DNA of 64,000 nt from Atopsyche davidsoni. Its lineage: Eukaryota > Arthropoda > Insecta > Trichoptera > Hydrobiosidae. This document shows positions 1 to 13,500 of this stretch, one piece after another (positions within the stretch are counted from its first letter, which is position 1; the number at the start of each line of letters is the position of its first letter). The notes below the pieces were generated by a model that was not told the origin of the DNA, did no database searches, and was given only the letters and a program-made list of their open reading frames with translations. The stretch spans positions 5,210,501-5,274,500 of the forward strand of contig JAILWY010000027.1 in assembly GCA_022113835.1 (NCBI GenBank), given 5' to 3'. A program made the translations under genes and the position numbers.

Positions 1-3000
1 TTCAGTTTATTTAGGTCGCCGATAATTACAAGAGACAGACGAAAATTAAACACTAGGTGAGTTTTATCTGTGCTCTATAAACAATGGGATTCATTTGCTC
101 CTATACAGATACTTGCAAATATGCCTGTGAAGATTTTAACTGCTTTTCTTTTTAAACTTCTTTACATTCATCAACATAGATAGCAATTTTGTTGATTTCC
201 GCATGAATTGATAAATTGTTATTTGATTTTGTTGAACTCTATTTTAGATACTGATATTAGCAAACAAAAATAGGATTGAAAACACCACTAGCTTATTATA
301 TTCTGTTTTTTTTTATGCAATAGTTATCTTCTATATATATTTTTTATTTTGTGTCAAAAAATCAGAAAATAAAAAAAACTCATAATTTAAGAGATTCTGG
401 TATAAATCTGTGAATTCAGAAGACAAGTAAAAAAAAAAAAACAATTTAAGACCTTACGAACCAAAGCTTTCATTAATGCTATTTTAAATTAAAAGTATGT
501 TCAATAATTATTTATAAATTTATATTTAGTGTATAGACTTAAATCAAATTTTGCATTCTACTTTTGTTTATTTTATATTATTTGTATTTTTCTTTGTGAA
601 CTTTTGGAAATATTGAAAAAAAAATTATCTAAGTATTTCTTTGTATTTAATAAATAAAATTCAATTTTTTTCTGTGGGTTTTATGACAAATATAGAATAA
701 GATGTTACGTAATTGAAAGAAGACCCATTCGACGACCGTCTACTCCCCTAAGGAGCTGAAAGTGACAACTGGGCTAACTATTATACGTCTGCAGCAAGTC
801 CTCCAGCTCAGAGTACGTGGTAAGACGAGGATGCCACATAGAAATAGATTTAAGTCGTCTAGAGTGTCTTGGTACTACCATCCACTTGGTTGTGTGGCCA
901 GGTCGAGTGGGAACTTCAGGATAAACGAGCAGAAAAACCCCAAAGTGAAATAAATCAAATACTAGAATTGTAAAATACGACCCAATAAAACATATATCAC
1001 ATTCTTAAATATCAATCCATGGAAAGTAAAGACAGTTTTATGAAGTTTCATAGGATCGCTTTGTATTTTCAATTTAAAATTAAAAACGGACTCTTAGTTT
1101 GTCTTTTGTGTATTTTAAATTTATATATAATATGTTATGCGTGAGGTTCATTGAAAAATATATGTAATAACCTGTGTACAATAATATAAATTGTGTCGAG
1201 TAGTCCATGACAAAAGATAGATACATATCTGTCAACAGAATTTATGATGAATACAGGAATATACGAGAATATTGAGTGTATCTACACAAGATTAAATCAA
1301 ATAAAAATCAAACATTTTAAAAAAATGACAGGTAAAGAAAAGCACAGAAAATTTAATATTTTTATAAAACAATGTACGCAAATATTACTTTTTTCAATAA
1401 AATGAAATAAAAAAATCTACAAATTCAATTGAATAAAACACCTACTGAATATCAAAGATATTAAATAAGCATGAATACATCTGTATCTTTCGACAATGAG
1501 CTATTGATATTCGCATTCAAAAGATAAATACAACCAATTTATGCAATGTTTGCAAATGGATACAAATTCTGAAGCACTCTTGATTGTTTTCGTTCTCAAA
1601 ACTTTTCAATTAGCAATATTTAAACAAACCCAATACGCATTTCGATGTTTCTCAACGTAAATTCATTTGGTATTATACTTGATATGAAAATCGATTATCA
1701 TCGCATATTATTCTTTGGAGGCAAAAAAATAACAAGGCTACAAATTAAATCAATAAAAAGAGGAACAGAATGCAGAGACAGGTAATACACATCAATCACC
1801 TTCAAGCTTTTCAATTCCATTCTACCCTTCGATACTTGGCAACGATCCCAGAGATCTTCAGCCGAGGGTTTTTCGTAAAAACTCGTGGGTAACGACGCCG
1901 TATGTTAAGAAGCCCTTACGCTCTTGTAAATTTCCACGACCGTTAGTATTTGCCTCTTAAGGGGTGTTTTTTCGCTTTCTTTTTCAACAAGTGTAATAAC
2001 AGTACAATACACCCTGGGTTTTATTAGATGTATTACGTAAGCAAAATATTCCATACGTATATTTTCTTTCCGATGATATTTTTTCAAATATCGGCAACAC
2101 GTTTCAATTTCGTGAATTTTTTTTTACCTTTTGGTAAATTGATTGATACACGTCTTATATATATTTTAAATTTAAAAAATGTTTCATAAAGTAAAATCAA
2201 TTGCAACATTACATTTATTTTCACTATTACAGATCTTTTAAATAAACACAGCGTTATACGGTTTGTTTGCAGCTTATAAGATAATTTTTTTATAAACCTT
2301 GTGAAAAAATTCTGAATAAACGAATACACTGCATATATTACATAAACTGGTGTTTGATTTGGCGGAGGATTTTAAAATATCAGTTTTGTATTGACTCCGA
2401 GCATAAAGGCATCAAAATCCGATGATTTATAGTACGACATCGAACCTGCCCCCTCAAATTGTAAATAGCGCGAGTTGACACCTCTATGTATGCGAACTAA
2501 TGATAAAACCATCAAATCCGTCAGCCCGCGTCCGTCAATAACTTTTTTTGACAAAACTGAGCCGTACGGAGGAAGTATCACAAGTGAGAAAATTTTACTT
2601 TATGCTTATATAATACAATGGGTCGGGTTTATGCGGTAACAAGTCCGCAATGTGAAAAGACGCAGTTAAACTTGTTGTCATATAAGAATATGAAAAAAAA
2701 AATCTCATTAATTATTATATTGCGTCAGAGCAAAATACACGAAACTCACCGCGAACAATGTTAAAGTAAACATATTCCCTTGATGGATTATAACTTGTAT
2801 ATATATTTTTTATAAATATCTGTTTTTACTATACATAGAGAAGAAATGGTTTCTAGGGTGTTGCGTATGGTTTTCACGTCAGAAAATTAAAAATGTATAA
2901 ATGTTGATATCTAAAGATGCTCCCAGCACGGAGAATAAAACGTCGGAAGAGTGAAAACCTCAAGCAGCTCAATACACATGAAACGTATTAATTTATAACA

Positions 3001-5288
3001 ATGACTTTCAAACTCTACGAATATATAATATATACAATTACATTAAGATATAGGTATACGTAAAAAAGCTTACAGAGTCAAAAAACATCATTCGGAAAAT
3101 AAAGTATCCTTGGACGGTAACAAGATTTGAAACTATGTAATGCAATGCTTAGGAAACTTTGAGAAGCAAATCCCACTTTGAGAAATCCTCGATTGTGAAA
3201 TCTTGAGTAGAGTTCGGTTTCTAAAGTTGTCCAAACACAGCATGGGGCAATTCGAAATCTTGTTGAGGGTCCAACAATAGTTTGTCATGGGAACAACGAG
3301 CCCTGAACAACCAATAAGTTTGCAACTTATTGTAAACACGTAGAATAATGACTGTACTATTTTTAGAGGCTGAATGAGTATATTAAAATACAACAGTTAA
3401 AATATAAGGCTTTCATTCAAATTTTAATTTAAAAAAAAATATTTTCAGATTGAAAAAATAAACATCAACAACTAAATAATATTCATCCGATATTCAGACA
3501 TTGAAAGGGCATTTAGATTTTTTTACTTATTGCACGTAATACCAATCATCACTTGCATGCAGAGAATGAGTTTTTTTTTGTTGGAAAAAGCTCTTTTTGT
3601 TTAAAAAGAAAAACAGTATAAAAAAAGGCTTAACAGCTGGCATTATAAGTTGATCCGGTTTATTGTGTATATGGGTACCGGCACGGGGATCGAAACGTCT
3701 TAGAACCTCAAGCAGCCCTACACCCAAGAAATCAAATCAACCCAGTTCAATCATATTAATGAAAAAACCATTCGATAGTTTTCGGAATATTTTTTTTCCT
3801 ATCTACTATTACTCAAGTCATTAAATTAATACAATTACACTGTAATACCGAATATGTATCTACAGTGTATCCTGAATAACCCGTGTATCTTGTTTTGTAT
3901 CTATATTATTTGAAACTATCCAAGGGCTTTTTGAATCGACAAAGTGGTTCATTTTAATGGAAATTGTATTTCGTACATAATAATGATCATTACTTAAGTA
4001 CGAAATCGAAAAGCGATAATCTAGATTCGGTTCTCTCACGGGATTATTTCCAATAAAACAGTTGAAAATACCAAATTTACATCACAGTATGAACTCGAAT
4101 TATGTCGTAACCACACGATATTTACTATTAAAACCAATGATGAATTATAGTTTGTAGCCGCTTTTTCGGGATCATTAGGGTTTTTTATTTTGACCAATGT
4201 TGTTTCTTTGTTTTCTGTACTTTCATATCAACCAGCCCAAGAAATCTAATAAATTATGTAGGTACTACATGAACTTTCGTACATTCATACCGCAGGATGA
4301 GATTTGCATTTTTATAAGAAAATATACCTGAATAAATAAACCAAATATTGGAATGTATATAAGTTATATTAACATTGGGGCTGTGGCGATTTTTATTATT
4401 ATACCATCGTGGCGATTCGGCGATCGCTTTAAGGGTCTGAGTCTCATAATCGAGTTTTTTTGATCATTTTCTAGTCCGTTTTGGGAAAAATCGACTGCAC
4501 CAATCAAAAGTATTTAAATGCAAAAAGTTTGATACATCCCTTCTTCCAAACACAATATATTTTTATTTCTTATAAATTTACTATTAATATGATAAATATG
4601 TGTTTCTCCGATTGAAGCGTAGGAATTTGGAGATTCGTCCGGTACATTTTCCAAGAATCCTAAACATTTAAAAGTCTTTTTTTCAATTGAAATTAAAAGA
4701 TTAAATATAAACCATGTGCGTCTTATTAATTTAAAAATTTAAAAAAAAATCTTTAACAAACTTTGGTTTTGAAAAGTCGTCATTTCATCCAATTTTTCAA
4801 CATCTTCAAGATTTTATTTTTCCCTAAAAATGGACGTTAATTAAATAATAAAAAATAGATAAATATAATTTAAAGTGTTTTCAATACTCTGTAAATAAAT
4901 CGATATAGAAAAATAAAGTGACAATTAAATTAATTAAATGACACGATTTCGCCAGGTAATGGACTGCCTCTGGTCACTGGTTGGACACCAGAGGCATCTA
5001 TTTAAAGAAATTAAACGTTCTGCCATTAACACAAGGAGGATGTTCTAATTTTAAAATTCACATTAATTTTCGATTGTATATCTGAAACCATTACAGTCGT
5101 ACTATTTACAAAAAAATATATGAGTAATGCGTGCGGAGATCACATACGCGTACATAACGCTTGAATTCGACGCTAATTGATTTTCGTATTTTTTTTGTGT
5201 GTGCAGAAATGTTCGCTTTCGTGGCTTACAGCTTCTATCGAAGGCCACGAATGTGGATTGTTGGTTCGGGATATAGAAAGAATCCTAC
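1..5288 (-). other. CASK intron downstream of the L27 exon, partial
   Basis: This is AT-rich intronic sequence with poly-A and poly-T runs. I see no splice-bounded exon. A more GC-balanced patch at about 721-955 is open in short frames on both strands but matches nothing I recognise. Two blocks near 2955 and 3698 share the words AACCTCAAGCAGC and a following CACAC-like string with a block near 49965, suggesting an old dispersed repeat. Confidence 0.6.
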
Positions 5289-5438
5289 CTTGAGGTGTGG
5301 TGAGGTGAGGAGGTTGCGCAGCTCGGTGGCGTGGCGAGAGGTCCGCAGACGCGCCACCAACTCCCGGCAGCGAGAGGCTGCGTCAGGGGCGGGGGCGCGC
5401 GCCGCCACCACCACGCGACTCCCGATGCGGTCGTACAG
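5289..5438 (-). CDS. CASK: CASK exon: L27N end and start of L27C
   Basis: This exon of 150 nt encodes exactly 50 residues in phase 0. It starts [20 protein letters not shown], then RCRELVARL and [19 protein letters not shown] finishes L27N. The [10 protein letters not shown]...[10 protein letters not shown] portion matches the start of L27C, which in CASK binds Veli/Lin-7. The acceptor is CTCTGTTTCAG (ending 5439). The donor is CTCAAG|GTAGGA. The exon is extremely GC-rich, with an Ala/Pro/Arg-rich insert between the two helical domains. The family continues with an ALLQ..HDVVAHEV-like segment, which I could not find in 1-5288. Confidence 0.94.
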
Positions 5439-7542
5439 CTGAAACAGAGGGACGAACATGCTGTAATATTCATGAAATATTACTCAAACATGCAACTTAT
5501 AAAGCAGCTTTTCATATTGTACAGGTTAATTACTATAAACCAGAGGTTCCCAAACTTTTTGACCCGTCGACCCCTTGACGAGTTTTCCTGTTTTTCGTTG
5601 ACCCGCTGCATTGCTAATATTGAATTTTTACATTTGATCGGGTTTTTTGTCCGTTATATCCGAAATACGTTAAACAGGAGTCCGTTATTTCGAGGTTTTA
5701 CTGTATACCTTAATAAAAAAAATTATACTTTTAATGTGAGGGATGGCTCTGATGCTTTGATAGCAAATTTTCAATTATTTTCAATATTTGGCTTTAAATA
5801 AGTCAGATTTAACCCAGCGATTTCCAATCTATTTTTTTTTTTTTTGTAAGAAGAATGACAACCGCACTGAAACCCCTTTTCACGAGGTATGAAGATGGAA
5901 AAGTTATCAAAAACCTTCTTGAGATAGTCCATAATGCAGGATAAATAGCAGGTATGTCTATCTGAATCCAAAATTGCTGATATCCCTTTCTAAACTGCAC
6001 CTTCAGTCCTTCATTAGTGCTTTTTCCGATGAGTTCTTCATATGGTATGACTTCCGATTATTTGATGTAACCGTATGGATTGATAATCCACTGAGGTATT
6101 TTGGTCATGACCTGCTTAAATGGGATCCACTCTCGTAGACCCCCATTTACAGTTCATGGACCCCCAATTTAATTTTTCGCTGTCATTGACCCCTTGCAGA
6201 GCGGAATCGTCCCCTGGGGGTCGATATTGACCACTTTGGGAACCTATGCTATAAACGATGAAGTCGGAAGTACAGTCGAATTAGTGAGACTTGCCCAGGA
6301 TGAGAAAATGGAGGCACAAGAAAATATAGATATGATTATTGCATTACCTCACAATTATTTCATAACAACGTTATGGCGTTTAGATCTAACAAATACATGG
6401 ACAGACAAACATGTGTTCAGTGAGATGGACACCAAGCTCCTCTGAGGCAACCGAATTGGAATAACTGATGACGCTTTGCTAGTGAAAAATGAGATTTTTT
6501 TGCCAATGCCACAAAAATACAAATTATAAATAATAAGTCGTAATAAAAACACATTAAAACTAAAAAATTTGTGGTATTAAAATTATTTCAATTGTGATCA
6601 ATATGTTGTTTATTCGGAGATTTTTTGTGTAGAGGACACATGAAATTTAAGTGTTAGTAAAACACAAATCTAGATGCTTTCAATGCTTAAAAACCTCAAA
6701 AATATATAAATAACATGTAAATTTTTAGTATATTAAGTAATTTTATACGAAGGAGCACATTGAAAACTAATAGTGATATCATTTTTAGTTTCTAGTAAAA
6801 ATGATGATAGTATTATTATTTATAAATGAAAGCTATCTTTTTATATACTTCACATGACTATATATAAAGAGTAGAGTAATTAATAATATGGATCTTCACC
6901 AAGCAAATTGCCTTGTGCCTCAACAATATAGTATTATTAATTGATGAAAATGTTAATCATTCTTCAGGTATCTTTATCGTGTAGCATATGGGATTATATA
7001 TGGTTTTGTCAAATTCGTTAAGCCGACGATGGGACGGCTCGTAGAATGAAACTGTCCTTAGTAGAGAGCACGCACCGGGCGTGCCTCTAACTTCTTCAGG
7101 AACGTGACGAGGAAGTGTGCGAAGGTCTTTCGTCTAAGATATGTGAAATTTTGAACGTGCTAATTATCAGGCCTCATACCTCAAAAAACCTCAAATAATC
7201 AAATCCTATAATGATGTGAAATTTAAAAAAAATGTCGTTTATATTTAAATGCTACGATCAATCAAGTTTGGCAAATAATTATCACATATTTTTGTTTTGA
7301 ATTGCTTAGAATGTATTTACATGTAAATGTGATCAAAAATGTTTTGAAATCGCATTTTGTAATTTATTGACTCAATGAGAAATACACATATATTTTTTCA
7401 ATGTGTGATTTTAAAGAATATACCACCGAGATTGAGAAAAAAAAAAAAAATTATGCAAGCATGTAAACTGACGTACTTACTCTAGGTGGCTACGAGTTAT
7501 TTGTTTGGGACCGTGATTTAAACGATTAAAAAAATAAACATA

Positions 7543-7594
<52 letters not shown>

Positions 7595-10500
7595 CGCCAT
7601 CTGTTAAAATTTATACAAATCTAAACCATCTGCACTAGAATGCAGCTTATAATATTCAACGAAAAAATATTAGAATAAGGAATCATAAACACGGGTTAAA
7701 TTTTTTCTATGTAATTTTCTATTTAAAACATTCTGTTGAAATTTGCATAATGACAAAAGTTTGCAATTGTAATGAAACAGTCATTACAAAAATACGATTT
7801 ATGTACAAAATATCATCATCAAATAATAATAAAACAATTTTTAAAAAAAAAGATAAGGATGTGATTGATTTTCTTTTAAATTTAATATTTTGTATAAAAA
7901 TATACTTAGACATCTGTTAATAGAGAGTCAAACTAAACAAGAATTTATATAAACTGAAATCATCCCTCTTACTAACGACATCTATGGTTTGAAAATAAAG
8001 GGAACAAAGTATAGTTAAGTTGAAACGGAAGTGTCGGTAAAACAGAAGCTTATCAATGAAGGGTTGTTTTGTAAACCAAACAATAGGAGGGTTTTTTGTG
8101 CTTCTAATGTACGAACAATTCTATTTAGACAAATATTTTGCTAAGCAACAAATATTATTCTTAAAATTATATTCGGATGAATGTGTCATTGACTAAACAT
8201 GCGAAGTAACAAAATTCAACATTTATTACTTTTACCTTAAATACATAAGGTGAGTTCCACAACTCAATTGAGTCGCTCAATTTTAATAAATAAAGTAAGT
8301 ATAGAATGAATAAAAATTCCAAAGCCAAAAAAATATCAATATAAAAAAAAACTATAGCCGGATTTACGATCAAAATGAACTCTCGGGGAAACTTTTTTAA
8401 GGCTGTAAGCACTGTTTGTCAACTGCGGAAAAAATCTAAGCACATTTTTTACGACGCTTCGTGTCCTGGGCGTAATTGGATATTTTAGAAAACTACCCTT
8501 ATAAAAAATCAAATGTAAAGTAAAGCGTGAATTTTCGCAAAAAATGTATTTTTTATTTGTCTTTCTGCTAAATATTTTTTCAAAAATTAATCTTTCAAGG
8601 GTGTTAACAAATCCGATTTTTTTCATTTCATACGTTGTATATTACAAAAAAATATTTATATTTCAAATATCACGTACTAATATAAATGATATGTATATCA
8701 AAATTTAAACGTTTTATTTTGTTGCTATGTGATCGATGAGTTATAAATTAACAACACATAATTTTTAAATTTATTACATATCAAGAATATAAATGCAACA
8801 AATTCAACGTTTTGATTTTGAAAATACTATTGCTCATTTAATTAAACGGCTCAGATTATTCCGAGCGGTCCGGATTTCGTTTCGTTACAATTATTTGCAA
8901 AGAAAACAGCGGAAGGGGTGAGAAACGAGTCAGTGGGTTAAGGGTGCAGGAATCCCGCGCCGAGTCATCTCACCCCGCGCGGTGAAATGCGAAAGTGCGT
9001 ACATTTAAAAATCGATGTCATTGCTCCGCTGCTCCTGCTGAAATGTTAAACTTCACGTAAATAAGATGCGCCGCACAGCCTCCCAACCCCATGTCAGGGC
9101 GGAGGCTGTCGCGCAGGTCGCCTGACAGACGGGCGCGTGCGCTGGGGGTCCCGGGGGTGGCCCTCCCCCTCCCCCTCCCCCTCCCCCACACAGTGCTGCC
9201 ATATTTAAACATGCTTTGTGATAAATGGCATAAATTTAAATAATATTCAGATTTATTTAAAAAAAAAAAAAACAGCGTGTAAGTAATCGCGCGCTAGTAA
9301 ATAATTCATGTTTTAAACAAATTTGAAATGCTATTTTATGACTTGACAATCAATTAAATCCCTTAAAGAATATTATTTGCACCATGTTTGTTTCAATATT
9401 ATAAAATATGAAAGACTGGTATTTTAAAATATCAAATTTTATTATTTTTATACATTTGCACTTTAATATACTTTACGTTTGCTTTTAACACGTGAAAACG
9501 TTGAGAAAAAGTTTATATCCGTAAGAAGCAAAATTCAATGATTTCTTGCGTTGCGTAACAGTGGAAAAATTATACTGACGTCATAGCTTTTGTGTCAAAA
9601 TCTAGAGTATTATAATGATAAACAATAACTTTTTATTTATATCTTCACTGTGAGTTTATTAGAATTATTCTGTTTTGCATCGATGAGAATTATTCATAGA
9701 ATTATCATCAAATGCATGACTCGGTGCATAGGGTCGAAACTAGTTATGCAAAACAGAATAATTCTAATAAACACACAGTGAAGATATAAATAAAAAGTTA
9801 TTGTTAATCATTATAATAATGGATCTTCACCTTTCAAATGCCTTGTCCCTCAACAACATAAAATCTAGAGTACTGCTATCGTACAAATCAATATATATTG
9901 GTGTGTTTTAGAATCTCAAATAAAACAAGTCAAAAATATCACTGCGTTTTCAATCAGAAAAAACAATGTAAATTGCAAAAGTTAAATTTAAAAATTATTT
10001 CATTTTCATAAACAAGCGGCTTGTGTTTTAATTAAGCAATTTAAATTCTATCAAATTTATTTGATTTTATAAATGTGGCCTGGCAACATTGGGACGCCTG
10101 CGCGGTGAAGCCTCATGCCGGCGTCCTTATATCTGAAATTCAGGACGTGACTGTGCCCTGTCGTCCTGCGACCTCCGAGTCGTGAGGGTGTCCGTGAGTA
10201 ACACAATTTTCAGGATACGTGTCAATTATTTCTATTTATATATCACACACGTTGGACGTCGTTTTACTATGAATGGCTAATCTTCAATGAACTGAGTCAA
10301 ATGTCAGATCGAATAGTTTGAATATCTGTTATCAACGAAAGTGTTCGGAGTCATAAATGAACGAATAATACAATTAGGCAGAGTGAAGAAAAGACGCATT
10401 GCTGGTAAATTGGGATCAATTTGATTATTAAACAGTGGACACGAGAATTTTAAAGTAAAAAGATCAATAGATTGTTTATTATTAAATAAATTACTTATAT

Positions 10501-13500
10501 GGTATATCTAATGCATAAAAGTAAACGTAAATAAATGAATCGCGTGATAAATTTATATTTTGATTAAACAATACTTTGTCGAATCGCATTTTTTTTCATA
10601 TTGAAAAAAAAATATTTTAACAATATTCTGTCATATTTTTTCATAGAATTAACAGGCACTTGAAAAATAAATTTGTAAAATGAGAATTATGAAATTGTCT
10701 TATAAACTCAAGCTCATATTCTATTTTTATCACATTATACTTACTGTCCATAAAGAAATATATTTATATACATTATTCAATATTTACTATAAATAATATC
10801 AGTATTAACAAGTCATCAGTTTTTATTAGCCTTTGTTGATAGTTGTATCATCTTTAAAGAAAATCTTTATAGTTTTAGCATTGAATTTTTGAAACATCTA
10901 CTGTAAATTTATCATCCTAACCAATTTATCTTCATTTACTAAAAATAGACGAAATAAAAAAACCCCCACAAATAGTTTTCAAAATCAGATATTTTGTAAT
11001 ATTTGTGTATCGCAAATAATAAAAGAATATATTTAATTATCATTTCAGCCTAAGTTATTTGATATTGGCTTTCAGTCATTCTCTGAGAGGATTATTACCC
11101 GCTTTAGGCAAAGCCAACGCCCTCAGTGATTATGTTACCCAGTCATCATAATTTTCCTCCCCCGTGCGTGTAATAACAGAGGACCCCTCCAAAACCCAAG
11201 ATATACCCTGCAGCCAAAAACCTTACATTAGAACCTCCAGGAAGGAAAGATACTTTGGAAGATATGTCAGATTGACGAAGTGAAGGCTTAGTTAGCTCTA
11301 AGAATATAATAGTGTATCATTTTCTACGACGAATAAGAACAATCACTGGTTTTGAATAGATTAAATTTAAATAAAAATATTTGATTAAATATGTTACTTT
11401 TAATATACAGTTTCGATTATATTCTAATTAATCGGCTATAAAATGAGATATTTTAAAGTTTATTTATAAAATTATCCAAACTTAATGTAGCATGCAAACT
11501 AATATTTAAGATATATTGCAGTTTCTAAAGTAACTTGAGTTTTGATGTTTATCATATAATTTATCAAAAAGTAATGTTTGCCATAAAAACTACCTAATGA
11601 ATAAACCTTCAAATTCTAATATGAGAATTGCCAAGCACCGTGACTTTCGCAAACATTAATTGAATATTCAATACATTTACATCGTATGTCTATTTTTTGA
11701 TTGAACGTCAATCAGATGCGTATTTATTACCCATTACGGGTTTATTATATTATTACTAATATGATTAGGCACATTAGTTCATAGATAGAAGATGATTTTA
11801 AAGAAACTCTCAGAAAAATATCATCGTGATTTGTCTGGGATTTGAACCCACATCCCCTGGCTTACATGGCCGGTGTACTAACCCTTGTACTAACGAATCA
11901 CTTCCGTTTATCGAGAATTTTTAACAATCATATTCTACATATGAACCAATGTGCCCAGGCCAACCAATATTTTGTGATTTACAAGCACTGGACTTTTTGA
12001 ACAAAGTAACAAGTGAAGCGATTTTAGTCCCATCTGGATGTTATTTTTAAAATCTATTAATTTAGCCAAGACGCGCACCGTCATATACGTATGTCTATTT
12101 TTTGATTGGACGTCAATCAGATGCGTATTTATTACCCATTACGGGTTTATTATATTATTACTAATATGATTAGGCACAATTGTTCATACATAGAAGATGA
12201 TTTATTATTGTATTATGAACTAATGTGCCTAATCATATTAGTAATAACATTTACATCGAGCGTAATAAATATCAAACATATACAATCTAATTTCAGTTCA
12301 AGTGGTGTTAATTTTAAGGCATTTCAGCACGAGCTGAAAAAAGACAATCCGCGGGGAGAGCCCAAGATGGAGGCTTCATCTATTCGCCGTATGTTTGCAA
12401 GTTTCGGCGTAAATCAAAAGGGTGGGCGGCGAAAACATGTTTCTGTATTTTTTCCGCGGGCCGTTCACAACAACTTACAAATTATTTATTATTCGCATTG
12501 TTCTTTTATATTCCGTTGCGCTCGCTCCATGTAAATTATGAAAGCCTGACGACAGAGGGGATGGTACAGATGTGCGTGGAAGCTCTGGATGTTTGTCGCT
12601 ACACACTCCCTGTGAGCCTTTCCTTGATTATTGTAAATATAAACAAGAATAAACACACTTGTGAAATCACACTGAAAATGCATATTTTCAGTGTATTCTC
12701 AAGGTAGTTTTTTAGGATGTTGTGCCACGTTGTTTTCGTCCTCACATTCTGCGGTATTTTGAGAAAAGTCTGTGAAGATTGTTATCGGAGAACTATACAG
12801 AATATCTCAAATATATAAATGTTCACTAGCGTAACATGTTTTGGATTAAAGTTAACACTTCAGTTGAACAATAATTTTATCATCTGGTAATGTTGTAACT
12901 ATTTAGAAATTTGATGTGTATGAACCGATTTTTTTTTCAAAGTAATCTTCATTTAATGCATATAAAATATTTTATTTATAAATTAGTTTAACATATAAAT
13001 TATGATAGAATCCTTTCTGTATAAAATTTTCCGAGAAATTGCGACTTTCACATTTCTGTGAATATCCCAAGAAAACAAATTGTTCCGAAGGCAACAGAAC
13101 AGTGGGTCTTTTGCATGACTGAGAAATGGGACATCAAACGGTTCAAATCACTGTGAAAATATTTCCAAATACCGAATTTCGCTTTATGGCATGTCAAAAT
13201 AATTTATGAAACGTGTAAGTGCCGCGGATCCCGTCACGGGCGGCGTGTGCCGTCAAATGTTTGTATCTGAGCAATGGACAAAGCTCTGGGAAATTATAAT
13301 ATATTTACAAGCACTTAGTAGTAATGGAATGGTAATTTATTCAGAGCTGTTGAATCACAGGCAGAAGAGACGAAACGTTAAAAAAATCTTTATAAATATT
13401 AACCCCACTAAAGTACATCTTTATATATGTTTATGTTTATATGTATGGGTATAAATCTTTAAGCGAGTATTAGGGAAAATATCATAAACGTCACTCTCTG

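Larger units (their letters stand above)
6257..9596. other. Intronic stretch, AT-rich
   Basis: This stretch is within the 16.8-kb CASK intron. I recognise no gene. It holds a (TA)n run at 7541-7590, a fragment of the hammerhead-element flank (6884-6930) and a GC-rich block at about 8870-9190 that ends in a CCCTCC run. The remainder is A/T-rich with short spurious ORFs. Confidence 0.6.

Noticed and set aside
1..5288. Next CASK exon (rest of L27C, then PDZ)
   Set aside because: No minus-strand segment resembling the expected continuation with splice sites was found; it must lie beyond the left edge.
5331..5801. 156-residue plus-strand open frame
   Set aside because: Its first part is the antisense shadow of the CASK L27 exon and the rest runs into the hAT element.
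11826..11901. Functional tRNA-Thr gene
   Set aside because: It is embedded in a repeated composite element, has A instead of T at position 33 and an imperfect anticodon stem; SINE origin fits better.
12106..12534. 142-residue open frame, the second longest on the plus strand
   Set aside because: It starts inside the SINE/foldback direct repeat, crosses the foldback and has no motif or codon bias; it is fortuitous.
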